Shown here piece by piece: positions 17,177-25,434 of a DNA stretch of 64,000 nucleotides; positions within the stretch are counted from its first letter, which is position 1; the number at the start of each line of letters is the position of its first letter. Position numbers and translations under genes: made by a program. The DNA comes from Paenibacillus flagellatus. Its GTDB lineage: Bacteria > Bacillota > Bacilli > Paenibacillales > NBRC-103111. The notes beneath the pieces are model-generated. The model searched no databases, was not told the origin of the DNA, and saw only the letters and a program-made list of their open reading frames with translations. The DNA is taken from assembly GCF_003217775.1 (NCBI RefSeq), contig NZ_QJVJ01000004.1, positions 62,001 through 126,000 on the forward strand, read 5' to 3'.

Positions 17177-18424
17177 ATGAGCGAAGTTCGCGATAAAACG
17201 TTGCGGGCGAAAGCCGCAACCCGCGCGATGAACCGTCTGACGACGGAGCAAAAAAACGAAGCGCTGCTCGCGATGGCGGACGCCTTGATCGCCCGGAGCG
17301 CATCCATCATCGAAGCGAACGCGATCGACTTGGAGCGGGGCCGGGCAAACGGAACGTCCGCCTCCCTGCTCGACCGTCTGGCCTTGAACGGCCAACGCAT
17401 CGAGGCGATCGCCGAAGGGCTCCGCCAAATCGTCGAGCTGGACGATCCGACGGGCCGGATCGTCGAGGAGACGACGCGGCCGAACGGCCTGCATATCCGC
17501 AAAATCAGCGTGCCGATCGGCGTCGTCGGCATCGTCTACGAGGCCCGTCCGAACGTCACCGTCGACGCGGCCGGGCTGTGCCTGAAAACCGGCAACGCCG
17601 TCGTCCTGCGCGGCGGCTCCGCCGCGCTCGAGTCGAACCGCCGCATCGTCGCGGTCATGCACGAAGCGCTGGCGCGCACGTCGCTGCCGCCCGAAGCCCT
17701 GCAGCTGATTGAAAGCTCCGACCGGTCGTCGGTCGACGAGATGCTGAAGCTGAACGGCCTGCTCGACGTCATCATCCCGCGCGGCGGACGTTCCCTTATC
17801 CAGAACGTCGTCCAAAACGCGACGGTGCCGGTCATCGAGACGGGCGAAGGCATTTGCCATACGTATCTCGACGATGAAGCCGATCCGGCCAAAGCCGAGC
17901 CGATCGTCATCAACGCCAAAGTGCAGCGTCCTTCGGTCTGCAACTCGATGGAGACGCTGCTCGTGCACGAGCGGTACGCCGGCGCCCACTTGGCCGATCT
18001 CGCCGCCAAGCTGCGCGATCTCGGCGTCGAGCTGCGCGGCTGCGCGAAAAGCCGTACGCTCGTTCCGTGGATGGGCGAAGCGACCGAGGACGATTGGCGC
18101 ACCGAATACAACGACTTGATCTTGTCCGTCAAAACGGTGAGCGGCTTGGACGAAGCGCTCGACCATATCCGCGAATACGGCACGCTGCATTCGGAGTGCA
18201 TCGTAACCGAGCATGCCGGACGGGCCGAGACGTTTTTGCAAGAAGTGGACGCCGCCGCCGTTTATCATAACGCCTCCACCCGGTTTACCGACGGCTTCGA
18301 ATTCGGCTACGGCGCGGAGATCGGGATCAGCACGCAGAAGCTGCATGCGCGCGGACCGATGGGCCTCCCCGCTCTGACGTCGACGAAATACGTCGTGCAC
18401 GGCAGCGGACAAATTCGCGGGTAA
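17177..18424 (+). CDS. proA: Gamma-glutamyl phosphate reductase
   Basis: The 415-residue NADPH-dependent enzyme reduces gamma-glutamyl phosphate to glutamate-5-semialdehyde, the second step of proline synthesis. The aldehyde-dehydrogenase-like fold shows IGVVGIVYEARPNVTVDA near residue 115, GNAVVLRGGS near 139, and the catalytic cysteine in RPSVCNSMETLL near 255. Length is standard. The ATG follows AGGAGGA 7 bases upstream. It works with ProB, whose product is unstable and must be channelled. Third gene of the T-box operon. Confidence 0.97.
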   Translation: MSEVRDKTLRAKAATRAMNRLTTEQKNEALLAMADALIARSASIIEANAIDLERGRANGTSASLLDRLALNGQRIEAIAEGLRQIVELDDPTGRIVEETTRPNGLHIRKISVPIGVVGIVYEARPNVTVDAAGLCLKTGNAVVLRGGSAALESNRRIVAVMHEALARTSLPPEALQLIESSDRSSVDEMLKLNGLLDVIIPRGGRSLIQNVVQNATVPVIETGEGICHTYLDDEADPAKAEPIVINAKVQRPSVCNSMETLLVHERYAGAHLADLAAKLRDLGVELRGCAKSRTLVPWMGEATEDDWRTEYNDLILSVKTVSGLDEALDHIREYGTLHSECIVTEHAGRAETFLQEVDAAAVYHNASTRFTDGFEFGYGAEIGISTQKLHARGPMGLPALTSTKYVVHGSGQIRG

Positions 18425-18448
18425 ACCGCTCGGAAGGGGGATACGGAC

Positions 18449-19321
18449 ATGGACCACGCCACATTGGATAAACGCATCGTCTTCGTCGGAGCCGGTTCGA
18501 TGGCCGAGGCGATACTCCGCGGCTTGATCGAACGGCGTATCGCCGATCCCGACCGGATCGTCGCCGTGAACCGGCAGGACGAAGCGCGGCTCGCCGACCT
18601 GCGGGACAAATACGGCATCCGCACCGCGCGGATGCCCGAGCAGCGCGACCGGTACATCCGCGAAGCGGACGTCGTCGTTCTCAGCATGAAGCCGAAGGAC
18701 GCGCCGTCCGGCATCGCCGACATTCGCCGGCTGCTCCGCCCGGATCAGCTGATCGTCTCGGTCATCGCCGGTCTGTCGATCGCGACGATCGAGCGGCTGC
18801 TCGGCGGGCCGTACCCGGTCGTTCGCACGATGCCGAACACGTCCAGCACGATCGGTCTCGGCGCGACCGGCATCAGCTTCTCCGCAGCCGTTTCCGCCGG
18901 CCAGCGGGAAACGGGCTTGGCGCTGTTCCGCGCCATCGGCGAAGTGTGCGCCGTGGACGAAGAACGGCTCGACATCGTCACCGGCGTATCCGGCAGCGGC
19001 CCGGCCTACATCTATTACGTCATGGAAGCGATGATCGCCGCCGGCGTCGAGGGCGGCTTGTCCGAGGAGGAAGCGCGGCAGCTGACGGTCCAAACCGTAC
19101 TGGGCGCCGCGCAAATGGTCAAAACTACGAACGAGTCGCCGAAGGAGCTTCGACGCAAAGTAACGTCGCCGAACGGCACGACGCAAGCCGCCATCGAGCT
19201 GATGGAGGCGAACCGCGTCGGCGAAGCCGTCTCCCGCGCCGTTCTGCGTGCGGCCGAGCGGGCCCGCGAGATGGGGGCGGCGATGGCCGAGCAATCTTTA
19301 TCGCATGGAAAGCAGGTGTAA
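18449..19321 (+). CDS. proC: Pyrroline-5-carboxylate reductase
   Basis: The 290-residue enzyme reduces pyrroline-5-carboxylate to proline with NAD(P)H. An N-terminal Rossmann motif FVGAGSMAEAI lies at residues 12-22, VVRTMPNTS near 128, and the C-terminal dimerisation domain carries the signature GSGPAYIYYVMEA near 184 and VTSPNGTTQAAIE near 238. Strong GGAAGGGGG ribosome site. With proB and proA it completes the proline pathway in one operon. Its TAA is followed after only 4 bases by the TTG of mtnW, with no terminator or promoter between. Confidence 0.96.
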   Translation: MDHATLDKRIVFVGAGSMAEAILRGLIERRIADPDRIVAVNRQDEARLADLRDKYGIRTARMPEQRDRYIREADVVVLSMKPKDAPSGIADIRRLLRPDQLIVSVIAGLSIATIERLLGGPYPVVRTMPNTSSTIGLGATGISFSAAVSAGQRETGLALFRAIGEVCAVDEERLDIVTGVSGSGPAYIYYVMEAMIAAGVEGGLSEEEARQLTVQTVLGAAQMVKTTNESPKELRRKVTSPNGTTQAAIELMEANRVGEAVSRAVLRAAERAREMGAAMAEQSLSHGKQV

Positions 19322-19325
19322 CGTC

Positions 19326-20618
19326 TTGAACTCGTATTGTGTCGCCACATACCGTTGTTATGACGATAAAGCGGATTTTCACAAAAAAGCGCAGTCGATC
19401 GCCGTCGGACTGACGGTCGGCAGCTGGACGGACTTGCCCGCCGCCAAGCAAAAGGAAATGGAAAAGCATCTCGGCCAAGTGCTGTCCGTCGACGTGACCG
19501 AGCCGCCGGGCGGCGGCGAATCGGCGGAAGGCGGAACCGGCCGGTACGCGGACATCCGGATCGCCTACCCGGACGCCAACTTCAGCGCGGACATCCCCGC
19601 CCTGCTCGTCACCGTCTTCGGCAAGCTGTCGATGGACGGCAAGATCAAGCTGATCGATCTTCATTTCTCGCCTTCGTTCATGAGCCGTTTCGCCGGGCCG
19701 AAGTACGGCATCGAAGGCGTACGCGACCTGCTCGGCGTCCATGACCGGCCGCTGCTCATGAGCATTTTCAAGTCGGTCATCGGCCACGATCTGGACGAGC
19801 TGACCCGGCAGTTTTACGGCCAAGCGGCCGGCGGCGTCGATTTGATCAAGGATGACGAAATATTGTTCGAAAACCCGCTTACCCCGATCGAAAAACGGGT
19901 GGAGGCGTGCATGGAAGCGGCGCGGCGCGCCAAAGCCGAGACGGGCCAGCAGCTGCTGTACGCCGTCAACGTGACCGGCCCCGCCTCGAAGCTGGCCGAC
20001 CAAGCGAAGCGGGCGATCGGCGCCGGGGCGAACGCGCTCCTGTTCAACGTGCTCGCCTACGGCTTCGATACGCTTCGCGAGCTGAGCGCCGATCCGGACA
20101 TCCGCGTCCCGATCGCCGCCCATCCCGCGCTGGCCGGCGCCTTGTACCCGTCGCCGCATTACGGCATCGCCGCCTCCGTGCTGCTCGGCAAGCTGATGCG
20201 GCTCGCCGGCGCCGATCTCGTCCTGTTCCCTTCGCCGTACGGCTCCGTCGTCATGCCGAAGGAGGAAAACATGGCGATTCGCCACGCCCTCGTCACCGAC
20301 CGGCTGGAAGCCGACTACGGCTACCGGGCTCCCGGTGACGACGGCGCCGTCCCCGTCTCCCCGCTTCGCGCGAGCTTCCCGGTCCCTTCCGCGGGCATTC
20401 ACCCGGGACTCGTCCCGTGGATCGTCCGCGACTTCGGGACGGACGTCGTCGTGAATGCGGGCGGCGGCGTCCACGGCCATCCGATGGGAGCCGCGGCCGG
20501 CGGCCGGGCGTTCCGCCAGGCGATCGACGCCGTCGCGGCCGGCATCCCGCTCGAGGAGTACGGCAAATCGCACGCCGAGCTGGGTGCGGCCGTCGAACGG
20601 TGGGGGGCCAAATCATGA
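19326..20618 (+). CDS. mtnW: 2,3-diketo-5-methylthiopentyl-1-phosphate enolase (RuBisCO-like protein)
   Basis: The 430-residue RuBisCO-like protein enolises diketo-methylthiopentyl phosphate in methionine salvage. It closely resembles B. subtilis MtnW: GLTVGSWTDLP near residue 25, FGKLSMDGKIKLIDLHFS, GVDLIKDDEI with the carbamylated lysine and acidic metal ligands near 170, HPALAGAL, PSAGIHPG and NAGGGVHGHPMGA for phosphate binding. I place the start at TTG 19326 with AGGTG 7 bases upstream; an in-frame ATG at 19305 would overlap proC. It is tightly linked to proC and overlaps mtnX by 4 bases. Confidence 0.93.
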   Translation: MNSYCVATYRCYDDKADFHKKAQSIAVGLTVGSWTDLPAAKQKEMEKHLGQVLSVDVTEPPGGGESAEGGTGRYADIRIAYPDANFSADIPALLVTVFGKLSMDGKIKLIDLHFSPSFMSRFAGPKYGIEGVRDLLGVHDRPLLMSIFKSVIGHDLDELTRQFYGQAAGGVDLIKDDEILFENPLTPIEKRVEACMEAARRAKAETGQQLLYAVNVTGPASKLADQAKRAIGAGANALLFNVLAYGFDTLRELSADPDIRVPIAAHPALAGALYPSPHYGIAASVLLGKLMRLAGADLVLFPSPYGSVVMPKEENMAIRHALVTDRLEADYGYRAPGDDGAVPVSPLRASFPVPSAGIHPGLVPWIVRDFGTDVVVNAGGGVHGHPMGAAAGGRAFRQAIDAVAAGIPLEEYGKSHAELGAAVERWGAKS

Positions 20619-21286
20619 GGCGCCCCGTCGTTTTCTGCGACTTCGACGGCACGATCACGATGAGCGACAATATCGTCGCCATCATGCGGCATTTCGATCC
20701 GCCGGGCTGGCGCGAGCTCGTCGACGGCGTCGTCGACGGGTCGCTCAGCATCCGGGAAGGCGTCGGCCGCATGTTCGAGCTGCTCCCCGCCTCCCGCAAG
20801 GACGAGGTGGCGCAGTACGTCTTCGACACCGCCGGCATCCGGGCCGGCTTCGCGGAGCTGCTCGACTACTGCAAGACGCACGGGATCGAATTTCTCGTGA
20901 CGAGCGGGGGAATCGACTTTTTCCTGCTGCCGCTGCTCGAGCCGTTTCCGATTCCGCGGGAAAACATTTACTGCAACGCCAGCGACTTTACCGGCGAGCG
21001 GATCCGCATCGTTTGGCCGAACCGGTGCGACGAGCATTGCACGAACGATTGCGGCATGTGCAAGACGACGGTCATCCGACGGTACCCGAAGGAGGACTAT
21101 TTCCGGATTTTGATCGGGGATAGCGTAACCGACTTCGAAGGCGCGAAGCTGGCCGATCTCGTCTTCGCCCGGTCGCACCTGATCGCGAAATGCGAGGAGC
21201 TCGGCGTCGAATACGTACCGTACGAGACGTTCCACGACGTCATTCGCCATCTTCATACGCTCGAACAAGGAGGCGTCACCCCATGA
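20615..21286 (+). CDS. mtnX: 2-hydroxy-3-keto-5-methylthiopentenyl-1-phosphate phosphatase
   Basis: The 223-residue HAD-superfamily phosphatase removes the phosphate from the MtnW product in methionine salvage. The nucleophile motif FCDFDGTIT lies at residues 7-15, motif II in LVTSGGIDFF near 90, and motif III/IV in LIGDSVTDFEGAK near 168. A Cys-rich segment CDEHCTNDCGMC near residue 140 is typical of MtnX. It starts within the mtnW stop (ATGA) and its own stop overlaps the mtnB ATG in the same way, showing translational coupling. Confidence 0.93.
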   Translation: MRRPVVFCDFDGTITMSDNIVAIMRHFDPPGWRELVDGVVDGSLSIREGVGRMFELLPASRKDEVAQYVFDTAGIRAGFAELLDYCKTHGIEFLVTSGGIDFFLLPLLEPFPIPRENIYCNASDFTGERIRIVWPNRCDEHCTNDCGMCKTTVIRRYPKEDYFRILIGDSVTDFEGAKLADLVFARSHLIAKCEELGVEYVPYETFHDVIRHLHTLEQGGVTP

Positions 21287-21927
21287 ACGAAACAATCTAC
21301 ACGCTGGAGCAGCGCCAGGACGCCTTTGCCCGGCTGAAGGATATCAAGACGGAGCTGGCTGCGCGCGGCTGGTTCCCGGCGACGAGCGGCAACTTGTCCG
21401 TCCGGGTCGGCGATTTCGCCCCCGACCGTTTCGCCTTCGCGATTACGTCGAGCGGAAAAGACAAATCGAAGCATTCGCCCGAGGACTACTTGATCGTCGA
21501 CGGCCAAGGCCGCCCGACCGAGCCGACGAAGCTGAAGCCATCGGCGGAGACGCTCATTCATTGCGAAATTTACCGGCTGACCGGCTGCGGCGCCGTGTTC
21601 CACGTCCATACCGTGTTCAACAACATCGTCTCCGAGCTGTACGCGGATCGGGGCAGCGTGCCGATCGAGCGGGTCGAGCTGATCAAGGCGTTCAACATTT
21701 GGGACGAGGACGCGTCGATCGAAGTGCCCGTCCTGCCGAATTACGCCGACATCCCGAAAATCGCGGCGCTCGTCGAAGGCCGCCTCAATCCGGCCGTGCC
21801 GGGCATCGTGCTCCGCAATCACGGCATCTACGCATGGGGCGCCAACGTCTTCGAAGCGAAGCGGCATTTGGAGGCGTTCGAGTTTTTGTTCGAGTACGTC
21901 TACCGGTGGAAAATGATACAAAAATAA
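21283..21927 (+). CDS. mtnB: Methylthioribulose-1-phosphate dehydratase
   Basis: The 214-residue class II aldolase-fold enzyme dehydrates methylthioribulose-1-phosphate to the MtnW substrate. Zinc-binding and substrate motifs are visible: FPATSGNLSVR near residue 28, ITSSGKDKS near 52, FHVHTVFNN with two His ligands near 106 and LRNHGIYAWG near 176. AGGAGG lies upstream inside mtnX, and the genes overlap by 4 bases. It is the last gene of the pro-mtn transcription unit and is followed by a strong terminator. mtnA, mtnK and mtnD are not in the window. Confidence 0.93.
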   Translation: MNETIYTLEQRQDAFARLKDIKTELAARGWFPATSGNLSVRVGDFAPDRFAFAITSSGKDKSKHSPEDYLIVDGQGRPTEPTKLKPSAETLIHCEIYRLTGCGAVFHVHTVFNNIVSELYADRGSVPIERVELIKAFNIWDEDASIEVPVLPNYADIPKIAALVEGRLNPAVPGIVLRNHGIYAWGANVFEAKRHLEAFEFLFEYVYRWKMIQK

Positions 21928-21928
21928 C

Positions 21929-21963
21929 GCGAAAGGCGGCCCCGACAACGGGCCGCTTTTCGC
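21929..21963 (+). terminator. Terminator after mtnB (end of the pro-mtn unit)
   Basis: A 14-bp stem GCGAAAGGCGGCCC / GGGCCGCTTTTCGC (one bulge-type mismatch) with a 7-base loop begins 2 bases after the mtnB stop. It is the first terminator after the T-box attenuator at 14.2 kb. Confidence 0.8.
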
Positions 21964-21976
21964 TTGTTGCGTCGCG

Positions 21977-22438
21977 TCAAGAACGATCCACTTTACCGAC
22001 GCCCAGCGCATGGTTGCGTTCGAGTATCGTTCGCACTTGCTCGAATTCCGAACCGATGCACCGGACGAGCAGGACGACTTCCGCCGCCGGTTTTCCGGCC
22101 TTCTTGCGGGGAAGCCGCCGCGCGTTCAAGAGCACGTCGAGTCCGAGGCCGAGCAGGAAACCGCCGAAAAAACCGATCAGCCCCCATATGATCGGCCCCC
22201 AACGGAGCGCGAAGCCGAAGCTCGCGCCGAGTACGGCGAAGACGGTGCCGAGAACCGCACCGCCGTCGAACAGGCTGATGCCGTCCGATCGATGCAGCGT
22301 ATCGAACAGCGGCTGAGCGCCTAGCGACTGCTCGAGCGGTACCGCCATCATCCGCTCGCGATCGACGCCCAATTCCTCCAGCTCGCTCAGCGCGAGATCC
22401 ACATATAACGAGTGCTCGAAAGCCGACAGCACGTACAC
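21977..22438 (-). CDS. Unknown membrane protein with two central helices
   Basis: I do not recognise this 153-residue protein. It has a soluble N-terminal part (residues 1-55, starting VYVLSAFEHSLYVDLALSEL), two hydrophobic helices at about 60-80 and 83-105 rich in Gly, and a basic then acidic C-terminal domain (about 108-153). The layout resembles small stress-type proteins in which a flexible sensory domain flanks a membrane hairpin. The GTG start at 22438 is set by GGGGGAGGAAAC. It lies 18 bases after another unknown membrane gene and is probably co-transcribed with it. Confidence 0.65.
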   Translation of the reverse strand: MYVLSAFEHSLYVDLALSELEELGVDRERMMAVPLEQSLGAQPLFDTLHRSDGISLFDGGAVLGTVFAVLGASFGFALRWGPIIWGLIGFFGGFLLGLGLDVLLNARRLPRKKAGKPAAEVVLLVRCIGSEFEQVRTILERNHALGVGKVDRS

Positions 22439-22456
22439 GTCGTTTCCTCCCCCGAT

Positions 22457-23233
22457 TCATAGCGGCATATCGAACGATTCGGACTGGTATTCGTTGCGCA
22501 GATGCTGGGCTTGCTCCCTACGGAACAAATTGTTGTACTCGACGGCCGTTACATACGATTCGTAAATCGCGTATCCGTAAAGCGAAGGCAGGAACAGCGC
22601 CCATTCCGCATCGATCACCGCGGTCGCCTCCCGAAACGAGCCGGTCATCGTGTAATAGAACGCCTCGAGAAAATGCGACATGACGACTTGAATGATCGTC
22701 CAGCACAGCAGCAAAAATCCGGTCGGAATCAAATGAAGATACAGATGGCCGAGCCCCGGCATGAGCATCGACCAAGCGACCGCCAAAAGCGGATTTCGCT
22801 TGTCCAAAAAATTGATCGAATACGCGCCGATTTCGAGCGATTGGATCGGCGATCCGGCACGCCGTCCGAGCCGGGTCAGCTTGTTCGTCTCGATCGTCAG
22901 CCGGTAGCTGTCCCATATCGAATGGATATAGACGGCGATATACAGCAGGAGCCACCGTTTGTTCAACGACGTGCGCGCCAAATCGAATTGCCCCGTGAAC
23001 GAATACACCATCGCCTCGTTCAATTTCGAAAACGTATTGATGACGACTTCCCACAGGAGCAGCATGTAGCCCTTCAAATATTTGCCGAGCATCAGATGGC
23101 CGAAGCCGGGAAACGCCGCCGACCACCACGCGACGATCAGCGGGTTGCGCAGATGCATATAGTTCATGTTGAACGAGGTCAGATGGGATAAATACCTGCG
23201 GGGCAAATCGTTTTTCGATTGATGTTGGTTCAT
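22457..23233 (-). CDS. Unknown polytopic membrane protein with an internal duplication
   Basis: The 258-residue protein consists of two similar halves. Half 1 (about 28-118) has RNPLIVAWWSAAFPGFGHL, YSFTGQFDLA, IHSIWDSY and IETNKL. Half 2 (about 144-240) has RNPLLAVAWSMLMPGLGHL, YTMTGSFREA, GYAIYESY and VEYNNL. Each half holds about two or three hydrophobic helices. The PGxGHLxLG-like stretch recalls TM2-type small membrane proteins, but function is unknown. The ATG has GGAG 6 bases before it. It is followed by a second unknown membrane gene. Confidence 0.7.
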   Translation of the reverse strand: MNQHQSKNDLPRRYLSHLTSFNMNYMHLRNPLIVAWWSAAFPGFGHLMLGKYLKGYMLLLWEVVINTFSKLNEAMVYSFTGQFDLARTSLNKRWLLLYIAVYIHSIWDSYRLTIETNKLTRLGRRAGSPIQSLEIGAYSINFLDKRNPLLAVAWSMLMPGLGHLYLHLIPTGFLLLCWTIIQVVMSHFLEAFYYTMTGSFREATAVIDAEWALFLPSLYGYAIYESYVTAVEYNNLFRREQAQHLRNEYQSESFDMPL

Positions 23234-23379
23234 GAGTGGCTCCGTTCACCCGCCGTCTATGAAATGGCAGTCCGTCAAGCCGACTAGCCGGACATCATGC
23301 CGACCTGTGCGGTTGCTAGATTTGGTTATAGGGTTCGCCGCCGGGCCCGGTTTTATCCGAAAAACGCCGGAACGAACGG

Positions 23380-23404
23380 AAAAAGGGACCCTCATCGGGT
23401 CCCT
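23380..23404 (-). terminator. Terminator overlapping the dnaD stop codon
   Basis: Read leftward, the perfect stem AGGGACCC / GGGTCCCT with loop GATGA is followed by TTTTT. The loop contains the dnaD TGA, so the gene's last codons form the 5' arm. Confidence 0.85.
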
Positions 23405-24084
23405 CTGAACTTCTGCGTATATTCCCGAGCCTGCTCCGGCGTTTGCACGCGGTTCCGGCTCCATTCGAGCAATATCCGGTCGATGTATCGGAAGTTGATG
23501 ACGCCCGCGAATACGGCCTCCTTCAAGGCGAACCGGATGAGCTCTTCCGGATGCTTGTCGCGGTCGAGCCATTGCGTGATCGTCTCGCACTCCATCGGCG
23601 TAAGCGGTCGGGCGAATTCCTTCTCGAATACGGTGAACATGTCGTCGGCATCCGGCTTCGCCGGCGCCGGCCGCTCTTTCTTCGCCGCTTGGGCGGCGGC
23701 CGCGTTCTGGCGCGACTCTTCGAGCCATGCCGCCGCCAGCTTCCGGTACATCGGCATCAGGTTGTACCGCTCGCCCATGACGCCCGTCACCGGGTCGGTA
23801 TCCTCGTCGATTTGCAGCAGATCGTCCTTCATCAGACGCTGCAGCGCCCGGATCACCTGCTCGGGGGGCGCCGACATGCGGCTCTGCAGCTCTTCCGGCG
23901 TCGGAAACTCCTTGCCTTCTTTCTCCTTGAACGCGAGCAGCTGGATGAGCAGCATCGCTTCCGTATCGGACAGCTTCATCGCCTTGTACAGACGCAGCAG
24001 CAGGGCGGGAACGGATACGCCGCCTTCCCGCATCGCCGCCGCCACGCCGCGCTCGATCCGGCTCCAGTCTTCCCCTTTCGCCAT
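23392..24084 (-). CDS. dnaD: DnaD-like primosomal protein
   Basis: The 230-residue protein has an N-terminal winged-helix region (residues about 20-110, SDTEAMLLIQLLAFKEKEGK and TPEELQSRM) and a C-terminal DnaD/DnaB2 domain (about 145-220) with the family motif YIDRILLEWSRN near residue 203. DnaD acts in Gram-positive primosome assembly with DnaB and DnaI, loading helicase at oriC and restarted forks. The order asnS-dnaD matches B. subtilis. An Ala- and Pro-rich linker (about 128-145) separates the domains. It starts 21 bases after asnS. Confidence 0.92.
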   Translation of the reverse strand: MAKGEDWSRIERGVAAAMREGGVSVPALLLRLYKAMKLSDTEAMLLIQLLAFKEKEGKEFPTPEELQSRMSAPPEQVIRALQRLMKDDLLQIDEDTDPVTGVMGERYNLMPMYRKLAAAWLEESRQNAAAAQAAKKERPAPAKPDADDMFTVFEKEFARPLTPMECETITQWLDRDKHPEELIRFALKEAVFAGVINFRYIDRILLEWSRNRVQTPEQAREYTQKFRGTR

Positions 24085-24105
24085 CCGCCAGCCTCCTCTA
24101 TCCGT

Positions 24106-25398
24106 TTACGGGTATAACCGGTACAGCAGCCGCGGGAACGGAATCGTCTCCCGTACGTGATCGAGTCCGCAAATCCAGGCGACCGTCCGCTCGAGCCCGA
24201 GGCCGAAGCCGGAATGCGGCACCGTCCCGTATCGGCGCAAATCCAAATACCATTTGTACGCTTCGTCGCCGAGCTCGTGCTCGCGGAACCGGTCCGCCAT
24301 CAGCTCGGGATCGTCGATCCGTTCGCTGCCTCCGATAATTTCCCCGTACCCTTCGGGGGCGATCAGATCGGCGCACAGCACGACCTCCGGACGGTCCGGG
24401 TGCGGCTTCATATAGAACGCTTTAATCGCCGTCGGGTAATGCGTGATGAACACGGGCTTGTCGAACTGCTGCGCGATTTCCGTCTCGTGCGGCGCGCCGA
24501 AATCTTCGCCCCACTCGATCGCGTGCCCTCTTTCCTTCAGAAGGGCAATGGCGTCGTCATAGGTGATGCGCGGAAACGGAGCGAGCACGTTTTCCAGCTT
24601 CGAGACGTCCCGGCCGAGCGTCTCGAGCTCCCGGCGGCAATGCGTCAGCACCGATTGCACGACGTGGGAGACGAATTTCTCCTGAACGGCCAAGCTTTGC
24701 TCGTGATCGACGAACGCCATCTCCGGCTCGATCATCCAAAATTCGATCAGATGCCGGCGCGTCTTCGACTTCTCGGCGCGGAACGTCGGCCCGAACGAAT
24801 ACACCTTGCCGAGCGCCATCGCCGCCGCTTCCATGTACAGCTGGCCGCTCTGGGTCAAGTACGCGTCCTCGTCGAAATATTTCGTATGGAACAAGTTCGT
24901 CGTCCCTTCGCACGACGAAGGAGTCAAGATCGGCGGGTCGACCAAATAAAACCCGTTATCGTCGAAAAATTGCTGAACGGCGCGAATGATTTGCGCCCGC
25001 ACGACCATGACGGCCCGCTGGCGCGGCGAACGGAGCCACAGATGGCGGTGGTCCATCAAAAAGTCGACGCCGTGCTCCTTGGGCGTAATCGGGTAATCGA
25101 CGGCGATTTGGATAATGTCCGCCGCCGTCACGTTCAGCTCGAAGCCGCTTTGGCTGCGGGCGTCCTCCCGCACCGTGCCGGTCACGTACAGCGAGCTTTC
25201 CTGCGTCAGCCTGGACGCCGCTTCCCAGACGTCCTCCGGCACTTCGCTTTTGACGACGACGCCCTGTACGAAGCCGGTGCCGTCGCGCAGCTGCAAAAAC
25301 TGGATTTTGCCGCTGGACCGTTTATTGTACAGCCAGCAGCCGATGCGCACCGTTTTCCCCACGTGGCTTTTCAATTCTCGAATCGTGACAAGCTCCAT
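24106..25398 (-). CDS. asnS: Asparaginyl-tRNA synthetase
   Basis: The 430-residue class IIb synthetase has an N-terminal OB-fold anticodon domain ([20 protein letters not shown] cut near residues 18-37) and a catalytic core with motif 2 near [21 protein letters not shown] and motif 3 at [16 protein letters not shown] near 400. It charges tRNA-Asn directly. The start was placed at the ATG at 25398, which lies 7 bases after GGAGG; two upstream ATGs overlap that site. In B. subtilis aspB precedes asnS; here the upstream gene is ackA, so aspB is displaced or lost. Confidence 0.96.
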   Translation of the reverse strand: MELVTIRELKSHVGKTVRIGCWLYNKRSSGKIQFLQLRDGTGFVQGVVVKSEVPEDVWEAASRLTQESSLYVTGTVREDARSQSGFELNVTAADIIQIAVDYPITPKEHGVDFLMDHRHLWLRSPRQRAVMVVRAQIIRAVQQFFDDNGFYLVDPPILTPSSCEGTTNLFHTKYFDEDAYLTQSGQLYMEAAAMALGKVYSFGPTFRAEKSKTRRHLIEFWMIEPEMAFVDHEQSLAVQEKFVSHVVQSVLTHCRRELETLGRDVSKLENVLAPFPRITYDDAIALLKERGHAIEWGEDFGAPHETEIAQQFDKPVFITHYPTAIKAFYMKPHPDRPEVVLCADLIAPEGYGEIIGGSERIDDPELMADRFREHELGDEAYKWYLDLRRYGTVPHSGFGLGLERTVAWICGLDHVRETIPFPRLLYRLYP

Positions 25399-25434
25399 TC
25401 TCATTCCTCCGTCCATTCGTCATGGTGCCGCCGT

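Noticed and set aside
15278-19294. A 1338-codon open frame antisense to the whole proB-proC operon.
   Set aside because: It mirrors high-GC codons of four clear genes, is rich in Arg, His, Asp and Val with no recognisable domain, and has no ribosome site.
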